From Stomoxys calcitrans (taxonomy: Eukaryota; Arthropoda; Insecta; Diptera; Muscidae): DNA of 64,000 bases. The stretch is from NCBI RefSeq assembly GCF_963082655.1, contig NC_081553.1:225279570-225343569 (forward strand), given 5' to 3'. The notes under the pieces were generated by a model that saw nothing but the letters and a program-made list of their open reading frames with translations, was not told the DNA's origin and did no database searches. The translations under genes and the position numbers were made by a program. This document shows positions 12,016 through 23,954 of the stretch, piece after piece; positions within the stretch are counted from its first letter, which is position 1; each line of letters opens with the position of its first letter.

Positions 12016-12620
12016 GTTCATTCATTGCGCTGCTGATTTACACAAAAAATGGCCAGCGATTAAGTAAATTTGATGGATGAAAGTCCAGTATCTGATTACT
12101 GAGCTGAAATGAACTGGTGAACCATAACGACCGGCTGATAGGAACTAGTTCAATTTATTTAATTCAATTATATCTTCAATTTATTTAAGTAACTGCAAAC
12201 TTTTGCTTTTTCCAGCTCCCTGAACTAGTTGCTTAAATTAGTTCACCATTTTAGTTCATTCATTGAGTTGCTGATTTACACAAAAAACGACCAGCGATTA
12301 AAAGAGATTGGTGAATGAAAGTACAGTATCTGATTACTGTGCTGAAAAGAACTGGTCAACGAAAACGACTGGCTAATGGGAACCAGTAATATTTATTCAT
12401 TTCAATAATATATTCAATTTATTAAAGTGCTTTTTCAAGCTGGCTGAACTAGTTCGTTCAGTGAGTTGCTTATTGACAGAACACAGAAGCTGCAAAGTTG
12501 TGGTCTTGGTGGCTGAAACTACAGTCTCTGATTACTGAGCTGGTGAACAAAAAGAATCCGCTAATACAAACTAGTTCTGATAGTTCGTTTTGGTGATCCC
12601 TTCAATTGATGTCACTGATT
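12016..12620. repeat. Diverged tandem repeat, about 238 bp
   Basis: Segments with TTGAGTTGCTGATTTACAC-like sequence, CAGCGATTAA and CAGTATCTGATTACTG recur. The last motif is near 12086, 12324 and 12522. The units keep GAACTAGTTC-type sequence from the neighbouring minisatellite, so the two arrays are probably related. Confidence 0.75.
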
Positions 12621-12739
12621 CACGAACTACATACACAACTCTGCGAACTGGTCATACGGGTGGACTGCATATATGGAATGAGTAAACCGACGTACTTCTC
12701 GGGTTCTTGTCAAATTTGTATTGCGTTGTGTTGTAGTTG

Positions 12740-13745
12740 TTTGACTTACGAGAGGATAAGAGCACGCCTTTAGGTAATCCGGTTTCGGTAATTAGTCTAG
12801 GGCTACTAAGCTATTGTTCACGTGTTCGTACCTACCGCCTGTTTCCGGTGGCCAAGTATCACTTTCATCGGGGACTGAATCACCTTTTAATGACTAGCCT
12901 AGCCAGCGTTCTGCCTATATCCCTCATACACAGGAACCATTGACCACGCGTTCGTGCTAACCATCTACTTACGCGTCAGTCTAATCCCGCGTCTAGGCGA
13001 CCTATTGCCTCGATCACACCGTGAGTGAGTAACGTTTTGATGACTAGCCTAGTCAGCGTTCTGTCCCCATTCCCAAGACATACGAACTACTGATTGCCAT
13101 TGATCACTTGTAAGTAACAAGAGCGCCCCGGTGACCAGTTTCACCTTGACCCTTTAAATGAATCGCCTCTCTGTGATTAGACTAACCTGCGTTCTGTCCT
13201 TGTTCCCCAGACAGAGGAGCTACTGAGCCATTGACTACGCGTTCGTTACAAACGGGTCCCGGCGCCCCAGTGTCACGTTCACGCCGAGAGTGAGTCACTT
13301 CTCGGGGATTAGCCTAGCCTCGGGGATTAGCCTGACCAAGTGTTCGTGCCCACCGCCTATACCTGCGTTCCGCCGACTTATTGACTTGATCACGCCGTGA
13401 GTACAAAAAGTCTAGGAGATTATGCTAACCAGCGTTCTGTCCTTTACCCTCAGACACGTTGACGTGTATTTTTTTATCTTTAATAACAAGAAGCAAAGTT
13501 AAGGATTTGTTTACCTACCATTTAAGATAAAAAATCCTTAATATGAAGAAAAATATTTTTAACCAAAGGGAATGTTTCGTTAAAAGAAGGTTGGAAGTAG
13601 CTAACGTTTTGTTCTTGATCTTCAAAAACAGAAGTCACTGAGCCATTGAGCAAGCGTTCGTATCCACCTCGTCCCGTCGGCCAAGAGCCTTGATAACACC
13701 GTTAGTAAATCATGTCTCAACATATGCGGGTGATGGAGGACACTT
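12740..13745. repeat. Degenerate GC-richer tandem array of unknown family
   Basis: The motif CCAGCGTTCTGTCC recurs with variation near 12902, 13057, 13187 and 13429. Between occurrences come a GACACAGGAGCTACTG-like part, CCATTGACCACGCGTTCGT, and GATCACACCGTGAGTGAGT. Spacing is roughly 130-155 bp where intact. An AT-rich block at about 13458-13630 interrupts the array, which then resumes with CACTGAGCCATTGAGCAAGC. Base composition differs sharply from the surroundings. Confidence 0.7.
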
Positions 13746-13934
13746 GGTATTCACCCTAGTCGGAAAATAATATTGCGATGGGGTCTTCTTTTTTAAGGTC
13801 GTTCGGTACTCGAACAGTCGAGTTCGAAACTTTAAAACTCACAGATTTCGCCAGGATAAGTGAGAGAAAAAGACCGCTCAAACTGTTTTTATAACCATAA
13901 CCACCACTATAGGATAGGAGGTAAATTCATTTAA

Positions 13935-14922
13935 TCATTCCGTTTGCAACACATCGAAATATCCATTTCCGAACCTACAATGTACATATATAACGGGCCG
14001 TCGAAAAATTCTAAGGCGATATAACGATGTCCACGTGCGATATAACGATGTCCGTTTGCCGGTCCATCCGTGTGTCCGTCTGTTGTAATCGCGCTACAGT
14101 CTTTCAAAATTGAGATATTGAGTTGAAATTTTGAACAAACTCGTATTTCTTCTATACGCAGGTTAAGTTCTTCAATGGACCAAATCGGACTCTATTTAGA
14201 TATAGCTGCCATATATACCGATCTGGCGATTTAGGGTCTTGAGCCCGTAAAACCCGAATTTTGTTGTCCGATTTTGCTAACTGGAAGTTGTACTAGGGGC
14301 CCCGATATTCAAACCGAATATGACCCATATTGGACCATATTTACATATAGCTGCCATATAGACCGATATGTGTTGTTAAGGTCTTAAGCTCGTAAACGGG
14401 GGCATTTATGATACGATTTCGATGAAATTAGAAACAGTGAGCAGTGAGAGCCTACCCATATCCATATAAACCGATCTGCTGATTGAGGGTCTTAAGCCCA
14501 TAAAATTTGAAATAGTAATCTTAGGCAGAGGTTAGCATGTCCGCCTCTGACGCTGAACGCCTGGGTTCGAATCCTGGCGAGATCATCAGAAAAATGTTTC
14601 TGCGGTGGGTTTTCCCTCCTAATGTCGTCATACCTAAATATGGTTCAGATCGGACAATATTTAGATATAGCTGCCATATAGACGGATCTGCCAATTGAGG
14701 GTCTTAAGCCCATAAAAGCCGCAACTATTATTCGATTTCACTAAAATATTATATAGTGAGTTGTTTTAAGCCTCCCGACGTCCGGCTCATATATGATTCA
14801 GATCGGACGTTATTGAGATATAACTGCCATATAGACCGATCTGCCGATTTAGGGTCTTAAGCCCATAAAAGCCGCAATTTTTATCGCATTTCGCGGAAAT
14901 TTGAAATAGTAATCTAATTAAA
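13935..14922 (+). mobile_element. GTCY-family element with diverged array, carrying a SINE head
   Basis: The leader near 13960-14100 has TTTCCGAACCTACAATGTAC, a duplicated ATAACGATGTCC and a GTCCGTCTG tract. Units follow with GATATAGCTGCCATATA and GACCGATCTG. A SINE-A head lies within it at 14523-14627. Confidence 0.7.
14523..14627 (+). repeat. SINE-A head fragment inside the array
   Basis: GCAGAGGTTAGCATGTCCGC, then GGGTTCGAATCCTGG (B-box-like), then CGGTGGGTTTTCCCTCCTAA. The 3' part is absent and array sequence resumes immediately. Confidence 0.85.
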
Positions 14923-15176
14923 GCTACCATAGCGCAGAGGTTAGCATGACCGCCTATAAAGCTGAACGCCTGGGTTCGAATCCTGGCGAGACCATCAGAA
15001 AAATGTTTCAGCGGTGGTTTTCCCCTCCTAATGCTGGCAAAATTTGTGAGGTACTATGCCATGTAAAACTTCTCTCCAAAGAGGTGTCGGGCCGTTCGGA
15101 CTCGGCTATAAAAAAGAAGGCCCCTTATCACTTGAATCAGACTCCACTCATTGATATGTGAGAAATTTGCCCCTTT
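14923..15176 (+). repeat. SINE-A, nearly full length
   Basis: A-box-like TAGCGCAGAGG near 14930, B-box-like GGTTCGAATCC near 14972, then the usual body (CCAAAGAGGTGTCGG, CGGCTATAAAAAAGAAGG) and part of the tail. The body is shortened by about 15 bp after GTGTCG. Confidence 0.85.
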
Positions 15177-15983
15177 TATACTGGTTTAGAATCATCCACC
15201 TAATGTGATGGCATTTCGATAAATTTTAGTACTTTCAAAATTATAACCTTATACCTGTACTCCCAAGGTCTATGTTATTCGTAAGTTTGTGCACTAAAAG
15301 CCTGAATATATCAATTTCACATTATCCCATTAAATTAATCCCATTAAATGCACTCAATTATTTGCTCTTCCTTTTTGTTCACTTATTTAGCATGAACATG
15401 AACTTTAAACGGATATAAGCGAATAAGCAAATTGAGGTTTTATAAGTAGGAGATTGGCCTGGACGGAAATAGTATAAAACGACACAAAAACTGTACCTTT
15501 AATCGAAAAACATTAAATTTGTATTATGTTTTTGTCTAAAAACTCTTAAATTAAACAAAGTTTTCCATTTCGTCTTAAAGTTATGTGTAAATGCATTGGT
15601 ATGGGTTTGTCTCCCATCTCGTTTTCCCCCCAATAATCCTCTTTTTTTCCCATATCCACATCTAAATTGCCTTGTTCCACATAGAAAAGTTGATGCTAAT
15701 ATCGTATATCTATCAATCATTCGATTTGTTCTACGCTTGACTAACATCGAATGTGCTTTCCGATAAATATTTCAAATCTTTTGATGGCAAACTTGTGTTC
15801 TATGATTTGCGAACTCGAATTGAATGATGGGATAGAGGGTTGTTTGACATATGTATTGGTGTTATTACATCAAGTTAATAATGAAGGATATCAAATGTAG
15901 ACAGATTTGTTGCATACACTCACTCAAGCATGATGATGCTGATGTCTAAAGATGGAGCCGTAAATAATTGAGAAAAAATTTGA
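15177..15983. other. Non-coding spacer
   Basis: AT-rich. No gene, tandem repeat or known element recognised. Confidence 0.5.
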
Positions 15984-17690
15984 TTTTTATACCCTACACC
16001 ACTATTGTGGTACAGGGTATTATAACTTAGTGCATTTGTTTGTAACACCCAAAAGGAGGAGAGATAGAGCCATTGATAAGTATACCGATCGACTTAGAAT
16101 CACTTTCTGATTCGATTTAGCTATGTCCGTCTGTCCGTCAGTCTGTGTGTCCGTCCGTCTGTCTGTCCGTCTGTCCATGTTAATTGGTGTACAAACTACA
16201 GGCCGCAATTTTCATCCGATCGTCTTCAAATTTGGTACGGACATATTTTTCGGCCTAAAGACGAAGCCCTTTGAAATTGGAAAGAGATCGATTCAGATTT
16301 GGATATAGCTCCCATATATATGTTCGTCCGATTTGCAGTAATAATGCAATAAAATGGTCATTTGTTTACCGATTCTCTTGAAATTTGGTAGGAAGGATAT
16401 TCTTATGACTCTCTATTTTACTGGTGAATTTTATAGAAATCGGTTCAGATTTGGATATAGCTCCCATATATACGTTCGTCCGATTTGCAGTAATACAACA
16501 ATAAAATGGTCCTTAGTTAACCGATTCTCTTGAATTTTGGTAGGAAGGATTTTTTTATATCTCTCGACATACTTGGTGACTTTTGTAGAAATCGGTTCAG
16601 ATTTGGATATAGCTTCCATATATATGTTTGTCCGATTTGCAGTAATAATGCAATAAAATAGCCACTTGTTAACCGATTCTCTCGAAATTTGGCAGGAAGG
16701 AGTTTCTTATGATTCCCAATATAACTTGTGAATTTTATATCGGTATAATCGGTTTAGATTTGGATATAGATCCCATATATATGTTCGTCTGATTTGCTGC
16801 AATAATGCAATAAAATGATTATTTGTCACCCGATACTCTCGAAATTTGGCAAGAAGAATTTTCTTATGACTTTCAATATAACTGGTGAATTTCATAGAAA
16901 TCGGTTCAGATTTGGATATAGCTTCCATATATATGTTTGTCCGAGTTGCAGTAATACAGCAATAAAATGGTCATTTGTTAACCGATTCCCTCGAAATTTG
17001 GCAAGAAGGATTTTCTTATGTCTCTCAATATTACTGGTGAATTTTATAAAAATCGGTTCAGATTTGGATATAGCTTCCATATATATGTTTGTCCGACTTG
17101 CGATTCTCTCGAAATTTGGTAGAAAAGATTTTCTTATGAATCTCAATATAACTGGTGAATTTTATAGAAATCGGTTCAGATTTGGATATAGCTCCCATGT
17201 ATATGTTCGTTCGATTTGCAGTAATACAGCAAAAAAATGGTCATTTGTTAACCGATTCTGTCGAAATTTGGCAGGAAGGATTTTCTTATGACTCTCAATA
17301 TTACTGGTGATTTTCATTAAAATCGGTTCAGATTTAGATATCGCTCACATAAATATATTTCGCCCGATTTTCACTCCTAGACCCACTGCAATCGCATTTA
17401 TTGACCAATCTTCCCAAAATTTTGTACAACGCTTTCCTCAACGAATTCCACAATATCCATAAAGTTTGCTCGAAATCGGTTCAGATTTAGATAGAGCTCC
17501 CATCTCCCGTCATTTGTCAACCGTGTTTTGCTTTGCTCGAAATTTGATACAGTAATTTTAATAACCTATCTGAATACATCCGCCGAGGTCCATCAAAATT
17601 GGTTCAGAATTAGATATAGTCCCACTTTTGTATTTAAAGGGTAGGTGTAGGGTATTATAAAGTCAGCACCGCCCGACTTTTGCCTTTCCT
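15984..17690 (+). mobile_element. GTCY-family element with both ends and an array of about 140 bp
   Basis: The left end has a hairpin-prone TATACCCTACACCACTATTG followed by GGTACAGGGTATTATA. A long GTCTGTCCGTC microsatellite follows at about 16124-16180. The body repeats CGGTTCAGATTTGGATATAG with TGTTCGTCCGATTTGCAG and AACCGATTCTCTCGAAATTT. The right end, near 17640-17688, has GTGTAGGGTATTATAAAGTC and GCCCGACTTTTG. The open frames here are array translations. Confidence 0.8.
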
Positions 17691-18213
17691 AACTGTTTTT
17701 GAACTTAAATTACCATAATCGCAATTTTCATTCAAGACCTCTCCTTGAACCTCTAACACTTAGCCTATGTATGGTCCGGAGAGGTGTATATTCCGATATA
17801 GCTCCCATATAAACCTATCACTTAACTTGACATCTTGAGGCTCTAGAGATCGAAATTCTTCTCCAATATGGCTGAAATTTTTCACGATGACTTCCCTCAT
17901 GACCTTAATAGTCTGTGACAGGCACGCTTTCACTTGTTGTATTTTAAAATATTTTCTTGCTTAAAATGTGACTTCCATCAATACCGATGGTACCCACTCG
18001 TGGAGATTAATGCTTGTTGACATAATCTTTGCTGTTACACATCCATGTATCCATTTATCTTTCTCTACAGCTGTCATTATGTCATATTTGTTAATACCTA
18101 TAAAAATTTTGATTTATTACATGTTTCACATTTTGTGTTTGTTTTTTTTGTTCACTTTTAATAAACGGAAAACTAATGTTGTTGTTTTTCTTCTTTTTCT
18201 TTCTTTCTTACAG
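17691..18213. other. Intron sequence upstream of the first visible exon
   Basis: Contains a short GTCY-like fragment near 17780-17900 (GATATAGCTCCCATATAAACC). The last 40 bases before 18214 are a strong pyrimidine tract ending TTTCTTACAG, which is the splice acceptor. Confidence 0.6.
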
Positions 18214-18456
18214 CGGTTGGTTAGGCAGTGCCAAAGGTTGGTTGGGCAGTGCCTCAATACCCTCTATGCCGGCCATGCCTTCAATGCCCACAATGGCAAT
18301 GCCATCGATGCCAGCCATGCCTTCAATACCCTCTATACCTGGTCTGCGCAAGGGTGGCGAAGAAGGTGCCGATGGCGCTGCCGTTCCTGGTGCTGAAAAT
18401 CCAGCTGCCGGTTCTGTAGCCGGTGCTGAGGATGAAGACAAATCGAGGTATCTTAG
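18214..18456 (+). CDS. Sap47: Sap47 exon (first visible): Met-Pro-rich N-terminal segment
   Basis: Coding exon of synapse-associated protein 47 kDa, a BSD-domain protein known in Drosophila as a presynaptic, vesicle-associated factor in short-term plasticity. The exon is 243 nt. Its first base completes a codon begun in an unseen upstream exon. The peptide opens GWLGSAKGWLGSAS, then a Met-Pro-rich repeat of the type SIPSMPAMPSMP, then an Ala/Gly/Glu-rich acidic stretch ending DEDKSRYL. It has a strong acceptor and ends TTAG before gtatgg. A second donor 9 nt upstream (after 18447) is also in phase. I prefer the downstream site because it gives the Arg-Tyr-Leu join I remember from the fly orthologue. 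The N-terminal exon was not found in this window. Confidence 0.9.
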
Positions 18457-18889
18457 GTATGGGCCCACAACTTAATTAATGAGCGGAAAACTTGGTATTT
18501 TTTTAAAGTTTTGAGTCGAGCGTTTTGAGAAGAAAACAAAAAAAAAAAACCAAAAGACTATAGCAATTGCTAACACCAAGGACTGTAATGAGTTTGTGAT
18601 TTGTTAATCCGTTTGTTACTTTTTCCTACATTTCCACACCTACACATACATATGTATTTAAAATAGTGCGTTTGTTTTCTTTCAAAGTTTGAAAGTTCCC
18701 TTTTTGAATATGAGAAAATATTTAAATTCCACTTTTTTTAGTTTAGTTGGCAAGTTTCAAAATTCCTTTTCGTCTCTTTGGTTTTTGGTTGCTTTTAATA
18801 TCACAAAGGAAGTGTAATTAGCAAGAAAGTTTTTTTTTTTGAATTTTTGTGAAATATTGTGAATTTTTTCTTTCTAAGAACACTGTGTG
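18457..18889. other. Start of a 19.9-kb Sap47 intron
   Basis: AT-rich intronic DNA with poly-A and poly-T tracts. No other feature seen. The intron ends at 38361. Confidence 0.7.
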
Positions 18890-20700
18890 TGTTAATATAG
18901 AGCTTTCAGCGATATATTTTAAGCTTTTGGCGATCATTTTTTTTACTTAAAATTTGAGCTCTAAGCAATCAATTTTTTTATACCCTCCACCATAGGGTGG
19001 GGGTATACTAATTTCGTCATTCTGTTTGTAACAACTCGAAATATTCGTCTGAGACCCCATAAAGTATATATATTCTTGATTGTCGTGACATTTTATGTCC
19101 ATTTAGCCATGTCCGTCCGTCTGTACGTCCGTCCGTCCGTCTGTCTGTCGAAAGCACGCTAACTTTCGAAGGGGTAAAGCTAGCCACTTGAAATTTTGCA
19201 CAACTACTTCTTATTGGTATAGGTCGGTTGGGATTGTAAATGGGCCATATCGGTCGATGTTTTGATATAGCTGCCATTTAGCCGATCTTGAATCTTGACT
19301 TCTTGAGCCTCTAGAGGGCGCACTTCTTATCCGATTGGAATGAAACCTTGCGCGACGTGTTTTGTTATGATATTCAACAACTGTGCGAAGTATGGTTCAA
19401 ATCGGTCCATAACCTTATATAGCTGCCATATTAACCGATCTTGGGTCTTGACTTCTTGAGCCACTAGAGGGCGCAATTCTTATCCGATTGGAATGAAATA
19501 ATGCATGAGGTGTTTTGTTATGATATCCAACAACTGTGCCAAGTATGGTTCAAATCGGTCCATAACCTGATATAGGAGCCATATAAACCGATCTTCGGTC
19601 TTGATTTCTTGAGCCTCTAGAGGGCGCAAATTTACTGCTGAAAGCTCAAAAGCATTTTCTAAGAAAATTTACTGCTGAAAGCTCAAAAGCTTTCTATAAG
19701 AAAATATAAACCTTTTAGCAATTATGGCAGCAAGCTTACAGAAAATAAATAAATGAATTATCTTTTGAATTTCAACGATAATCTTATAGAAAGCTTTGAG
19801 CTTTCAGCAGTAAATTTTCGTATCGATAGATTTCGAGCTTTTAGTAATAAATTTTCTTTAAGAAAATGTTGAGCTTACAGCGACATATTTTCTAATAGAA
19901 AGCATTCAGCCAATAATTTTGGTACACAAAGCTTTTGAGCTTCAGAGATAAATTTTCTTATCCAAAGCTTTAAGCGATAAATTTTCTCATTTTTTTATAG
20001 AAATTTCTGAGTTTTCAGCGATAAATATTTTTGTTTTCTTATGGAATTTTCTTATAGAAAATTTTGGCTTTCAGCGATAAATTTTCTTATTGAAAATTTT
20101 GAGCTTTCAGCAATGAATTTTCTTATTTTGAACTTTCAGCGGTAAATTTTTTTGCTGAATACTCAAAAGTTTAAAATAAAAAATTGTATGCTGAAAGCTC
20201 AAAGCATTCTCTAACAAATTGTATATAAGAAAATTTATAGCTTTCATTGATAATAGGAAAAAATTAAAAAAAAAATATCTTACAGATTAATTTGATCTTT
20301 CTGCGATAAATTTTCTTATAGAAAATTTTGAGCTTTCATCGATAATCGTATAGAAAGCTTTAAGCTTTCAGCGACAAATATTCTTACCGAAAGCTTTTGA
20401 GTTTTTAGCAATAAAATTTCTTAAGGAAAATTTTGAGCTTTCAACGGCAAATTTTCTCATTAAAAGCTTTCAGCCATTAATTTTCTTATAGAAAGCTTTT
20501 GAGCTTTCAACAATAAATTTTTTAATAAAAAGCTTTTGAGCTTTCAACGATAAATGTTCTTATCGAAAGCTTTCAGCCAATAACTTTCTTATAGATAGCT
20601 TTGGAGCTTCAAAGATATATTTTCTGATCCAAAGCTTTTGAGCCTTCAGCGATAGATTTTCTTATAGGATCTTTTGAGCTTTCAGCGAGAAAGTATCTAT
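18890..20700. repeat. AGCTTT-rich minisatellite, interrupted by a GTCY element
   Basis: Units of about 35-50 bp built from GAGCTTTCAGCGATAAATTT and TCTTATAGAAAGCTTT repeat with variation, mainly between 19640 and 20700. Some units are inverted (GCTGAAAGCTCAAAAGC). Related units just left of the insertion at 18975 show the array was once continuous. Confidence 0.8.
18975..19640 (+). mobile_element. GTCY-family element inserted in the minisatellite
   Basis: It begins with the hairpin TATACCCTCCACCATAGGGT followed by GGGGGTATA. The leader CATAAAGTATATATATTC and a GTCCGTCCGTCTGTCTGTC tract come next, then about two units of GACTTCTTGAGCCTCTAGAG and GATATAGCTGCCAT. The right end appears truncated in GAGGGCGCAAATTTACTG. 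Confidence 0.85.
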
Positions 20701-22439
20701 GAAAAATCGAGTTCATATTCTTGGTGGCACACACAGTGAAATAGAGAAACGTTTTTTTTTGTAGTTTTTGCGTAGCTAGAGTTGTTTGATTTTGTTCCAA
20801 AATTTGAATTTATTATGGCTTTTTGTAAAAATTTGCTTAACACCACAGCTTTGTTTGAATTTGTCTCAAAAAAAAAAAAAAATACATACAAATTTAATTA
20901 GCATATTTTCTGCACTACAAAATTATAAACTATAAGAAAATCTAATGAATAACCAAGGATAACAGTTTTTTTTAAATTTTTCAAAAATAAAAAATTTTCT
21001 AGCAACAGAAAATTTCTATAATTACCAAAAGTTCTTAAAATTTTAATAAATTTTTGACATTAAGTTTTTTTAAGCTCAACAAAATTGTTGGCAAACCTTT
21101 TTTTTTTAAAAAAAAAGTTTCAACACTTTCTTTGTGACTGAATTTATCCCACCATTTGAAAATATATTCCTCCTTCACATATCCTTTGTATGTCCACCTG
21201 AGTGAAATGTCCAAAAATTGCAGAATATTTTAAAACTGTAAAGTGTACAAATATAAAGCAGGAATTTGTTTTGTAAAAATGTTATTTTTTATGTAAGAAT
21301 CTTGAGATTTAATGAAATATTTTCATAATTTTTTCTTTTTTTTAATAAGGTAAGTTTTTTCTGGAAAATATTTCATTAAATATCTTATTATGAAAACATA
21401 TCATTATTTAATAGAATACTTAATTTTCATTCGTTCATTCCTTTATTTGAAGAGTAAATGATTCTCAAACAGTGGTTTCATTTTGTTTTTTTAAGTCCAA
21501 TCCCTGTAATTGGTTGTATGCTAAGGCTGTATTCTTTATTAAAGTAAATCGTTGAGTAAAATATATTAACAAAGCGCAGTTTAAATAAGGGTATACTCCG
21601 TTCTTGTATTGTTTTTATCATGACACAAATGCTAGTACCAACTTTGAGAAAAACTTACAAGAACCACAGATAACTTTTTCTAAGATGCAGCCTGGAAAAT
21701 TTTGAAAAAAATGCGCATAAGATATAAAATGTCTTAAAAACTAAATAAAACAAAAGAAATCAGAATTTGGAAATAATTTTTTAAAAGAAATCATTTTGTG
21801 AACTAGTGCTCCCACACTTAACTTACCAGAAAGCTTTTATGTTTTGAAAGCTTAAGCCTTAAACTTTTCATAGCTTTCTTGTATAGTAGTTTGAGCATTC
21901 AACAGCAATTTGTGTGGCAGACATTTTTCAATTTAAATACTTTGATTATTTTCTTTTTTATATGAAACCACTGTACATCATTTATTTATTTTTTGATTAA
22001 ATTTTTTTTTATTTTTTATTAATTTTTTTTTTTTAGTTCTTTCCCCCACCAAACCATCAACCATTAATATTTTACATTTTTTCTATTAGAAAAAATATCA
22101 AATTCCATCATTAAATAGTTGCGGCCCATCATCAAGACAAAATATTAACCATAACATCAAATCGTAATGGATCTGAGCTGAAAGCTCAACATTTTTGTTT
22201 TGATATGTCACAGAGGATAGCTCGTAAACATGCAGGGAGACATTCCCTTTCATATTTGTTGTTTCATGTAGTAGAGATTTTTTTTAGCTTTTTGTTTGGT
22301 TGTATAAAATGGGGAAAATATATGATATTTATGTTATTTTGAGTTGTAGTTTTATGTCACATATAATTTTTCAACTGTTATGCAAAAATTGGCGCTGAGG
22401 AGGTCAAGAAGTAATTCTTTAAACTGTATTTTTAGTTAA
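20701..22439. other. AT-rich intron sequence
   Basis: Homopolymer-rich. Weak AGCTTT-type remnants lie near 21830-21915 and 22170-22190. No gene or element recognised. Confidence 0.5.
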
Positions 22440-23950
22440 AGTTTTTGGCGTTGTTCCTACTGTCCGCAACTACTATTGGTTTTCCAAAAAAAAATCGAAT
22501 GCTGACGCTATAAGTTGTTTATATGATGAAATAAACTTAGAATGAGGTTAGAGAGATAAAAAACTTAGGTTTCTCGTATTTATATCTATGTCTGAGTTCC
22601 TACAGTTTCCCTCTACTAAAGTTTTTCTTAAATCTTTTAACTCTTTTATTTAGATTTATACCTTAAAAAGGTTATAAACGAATAGAAATGAGTTATTAGG
22701 GGTTATTTTAGATACCTCGTCTTTGATGGTGTTCCTACTGTCCCCATCTACTTTTAATGATTAAGGCTTCGTACTTTTTATTATTGAGTTTAATAACATA
22801 AAGAGGTTAAATATGAATAAAAATGTCTTATTAAATGCACTTTCATGTTCCCAAAATTTTTTGACATTCCTACTGCTCCCATCTACTAATATATATCTTA
22901 GGCCTGTAACTTTATTTTAATGATTATTTTCAGATTCTTTGACTTTAAATGAAGCTAGAGATTTATAGCATTAAAAAGTAATAAACGAATAGTAATGAGT
23001 TATTAGGGGCTATTTTAGATACCTCGTCTTTGACGGTGATCCTACTGTCCCCATCTACTTTTGCTTTTTAAGGCTTCGTACTTTTATTACTGTAAAAATT
23101 AGATTTATATCATAAAAAAGTTATAAACGAATAGTATTAGGGGCTATTTTAGATAACTCGTCCTTGACGGTGATCCTACTGTACTTCGTACTTTTTATTA
23201 TTGAGTTTAATAACATAAAGAGGTTAAATATGAATAAAAATGTCTTATAAAATGCACTTTCATGTTCCCAAAATTTTTTGACATTCCTACTGCTCTCATC
23301 TACTAACATATATCTTAGGCCTGTTACTTTATTTAAATGATCATCTTCAGATTCCTTGACTTTAAATGAAGCTAGAGAGATCAAAAAATTAATTTAATTA
23401 AAAATTAAATGTTCCTACAGTCCCCATCTACTCTAGAGTTTCTTAAAGCTTCTATCTATTTTATTGAGATTTATACTACAATAAGGTTATAAATGAATAC
23501 AAATGGCTTATTGGAGCCATTTGTAGGTTTCTAGTTTTTGATAGTGTTCCTACTGTCCCCATCTATTTCTTTGCTATTTAGACTACAGTCCCCATCTACT
23601 TTAGAATTTCTTAATGATTCTAATTATTTTATTGAGATTTATGCTATATATAGAGCATTTGCAGATTCTTAGTTAGATAGTGATAGTGTTCCTACTGTCC
23701 CCATCTACTATTCATTAAAAAAAAGATTAATTTATATGTTATTTTAGACTTTGTCACAGTTCCTACAGTCCCCATCTATTACTCAAATCTTCTAACCATT
23801 TGAGATTACGACTATAAGAACGTTATAATGCTTTCAAATGGCTTATTAGAAGCATTTTCAGATTCTTAGTCTTTGACGGGGTTCCTACTGTCCCCTTCTA
23901 CTTGTGTTTTACTTTAGGCTTCCACATGTATCCTATTAATATTTGTAATA
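22440..23950. repeat. Spaced-motif tandem array (TTCCTACTGTCCCCATCTACT)
   Basis: A conserved core of about 20 bp, TTCCTACTGTCCCCATCTAC, recurs with small changes near 22455, 22730, 22864, 23037, 23281, 23411, 23547, 23689, 23760 and 23882. Spacing is mostly 110-175 bp. The sequence between cores is AT-rich but also repeated (AAAGGTTATAAACGAATAG, TTATTAGGGGCTATTTTAG). A longer block at 22801-22970 reappears at 23217-23372. Confidence 0.85.
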
Positions 23951-23954
23951 TAAA

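Noticed and set aside
16815..17291. Open frame of 158 residues
   Set aside because: It is a translation of the tandem units of a GTCY element, with the same peptide repeated.
18208..18468. Minus-strand open frame opposite the first visible exon
   Set aside because: It is the shadow of the Met-Pro and Ala-rich repeats of Sap47, and the plus strand has the splice sites and conserved peptide.
18979..19008. Hairpin as a transcription terminator
   Set aside because: It is a conserved terminus of a repeated element, and rho-independent terminators do not apply to a fly genome.
22440..23950. Constant 20-bp core with variable spacers, possibly CRISPR-like
   Set aside because: Spacers are long, unequal and themselves repeated, and the core varies. 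It is better described as a minisatellite.
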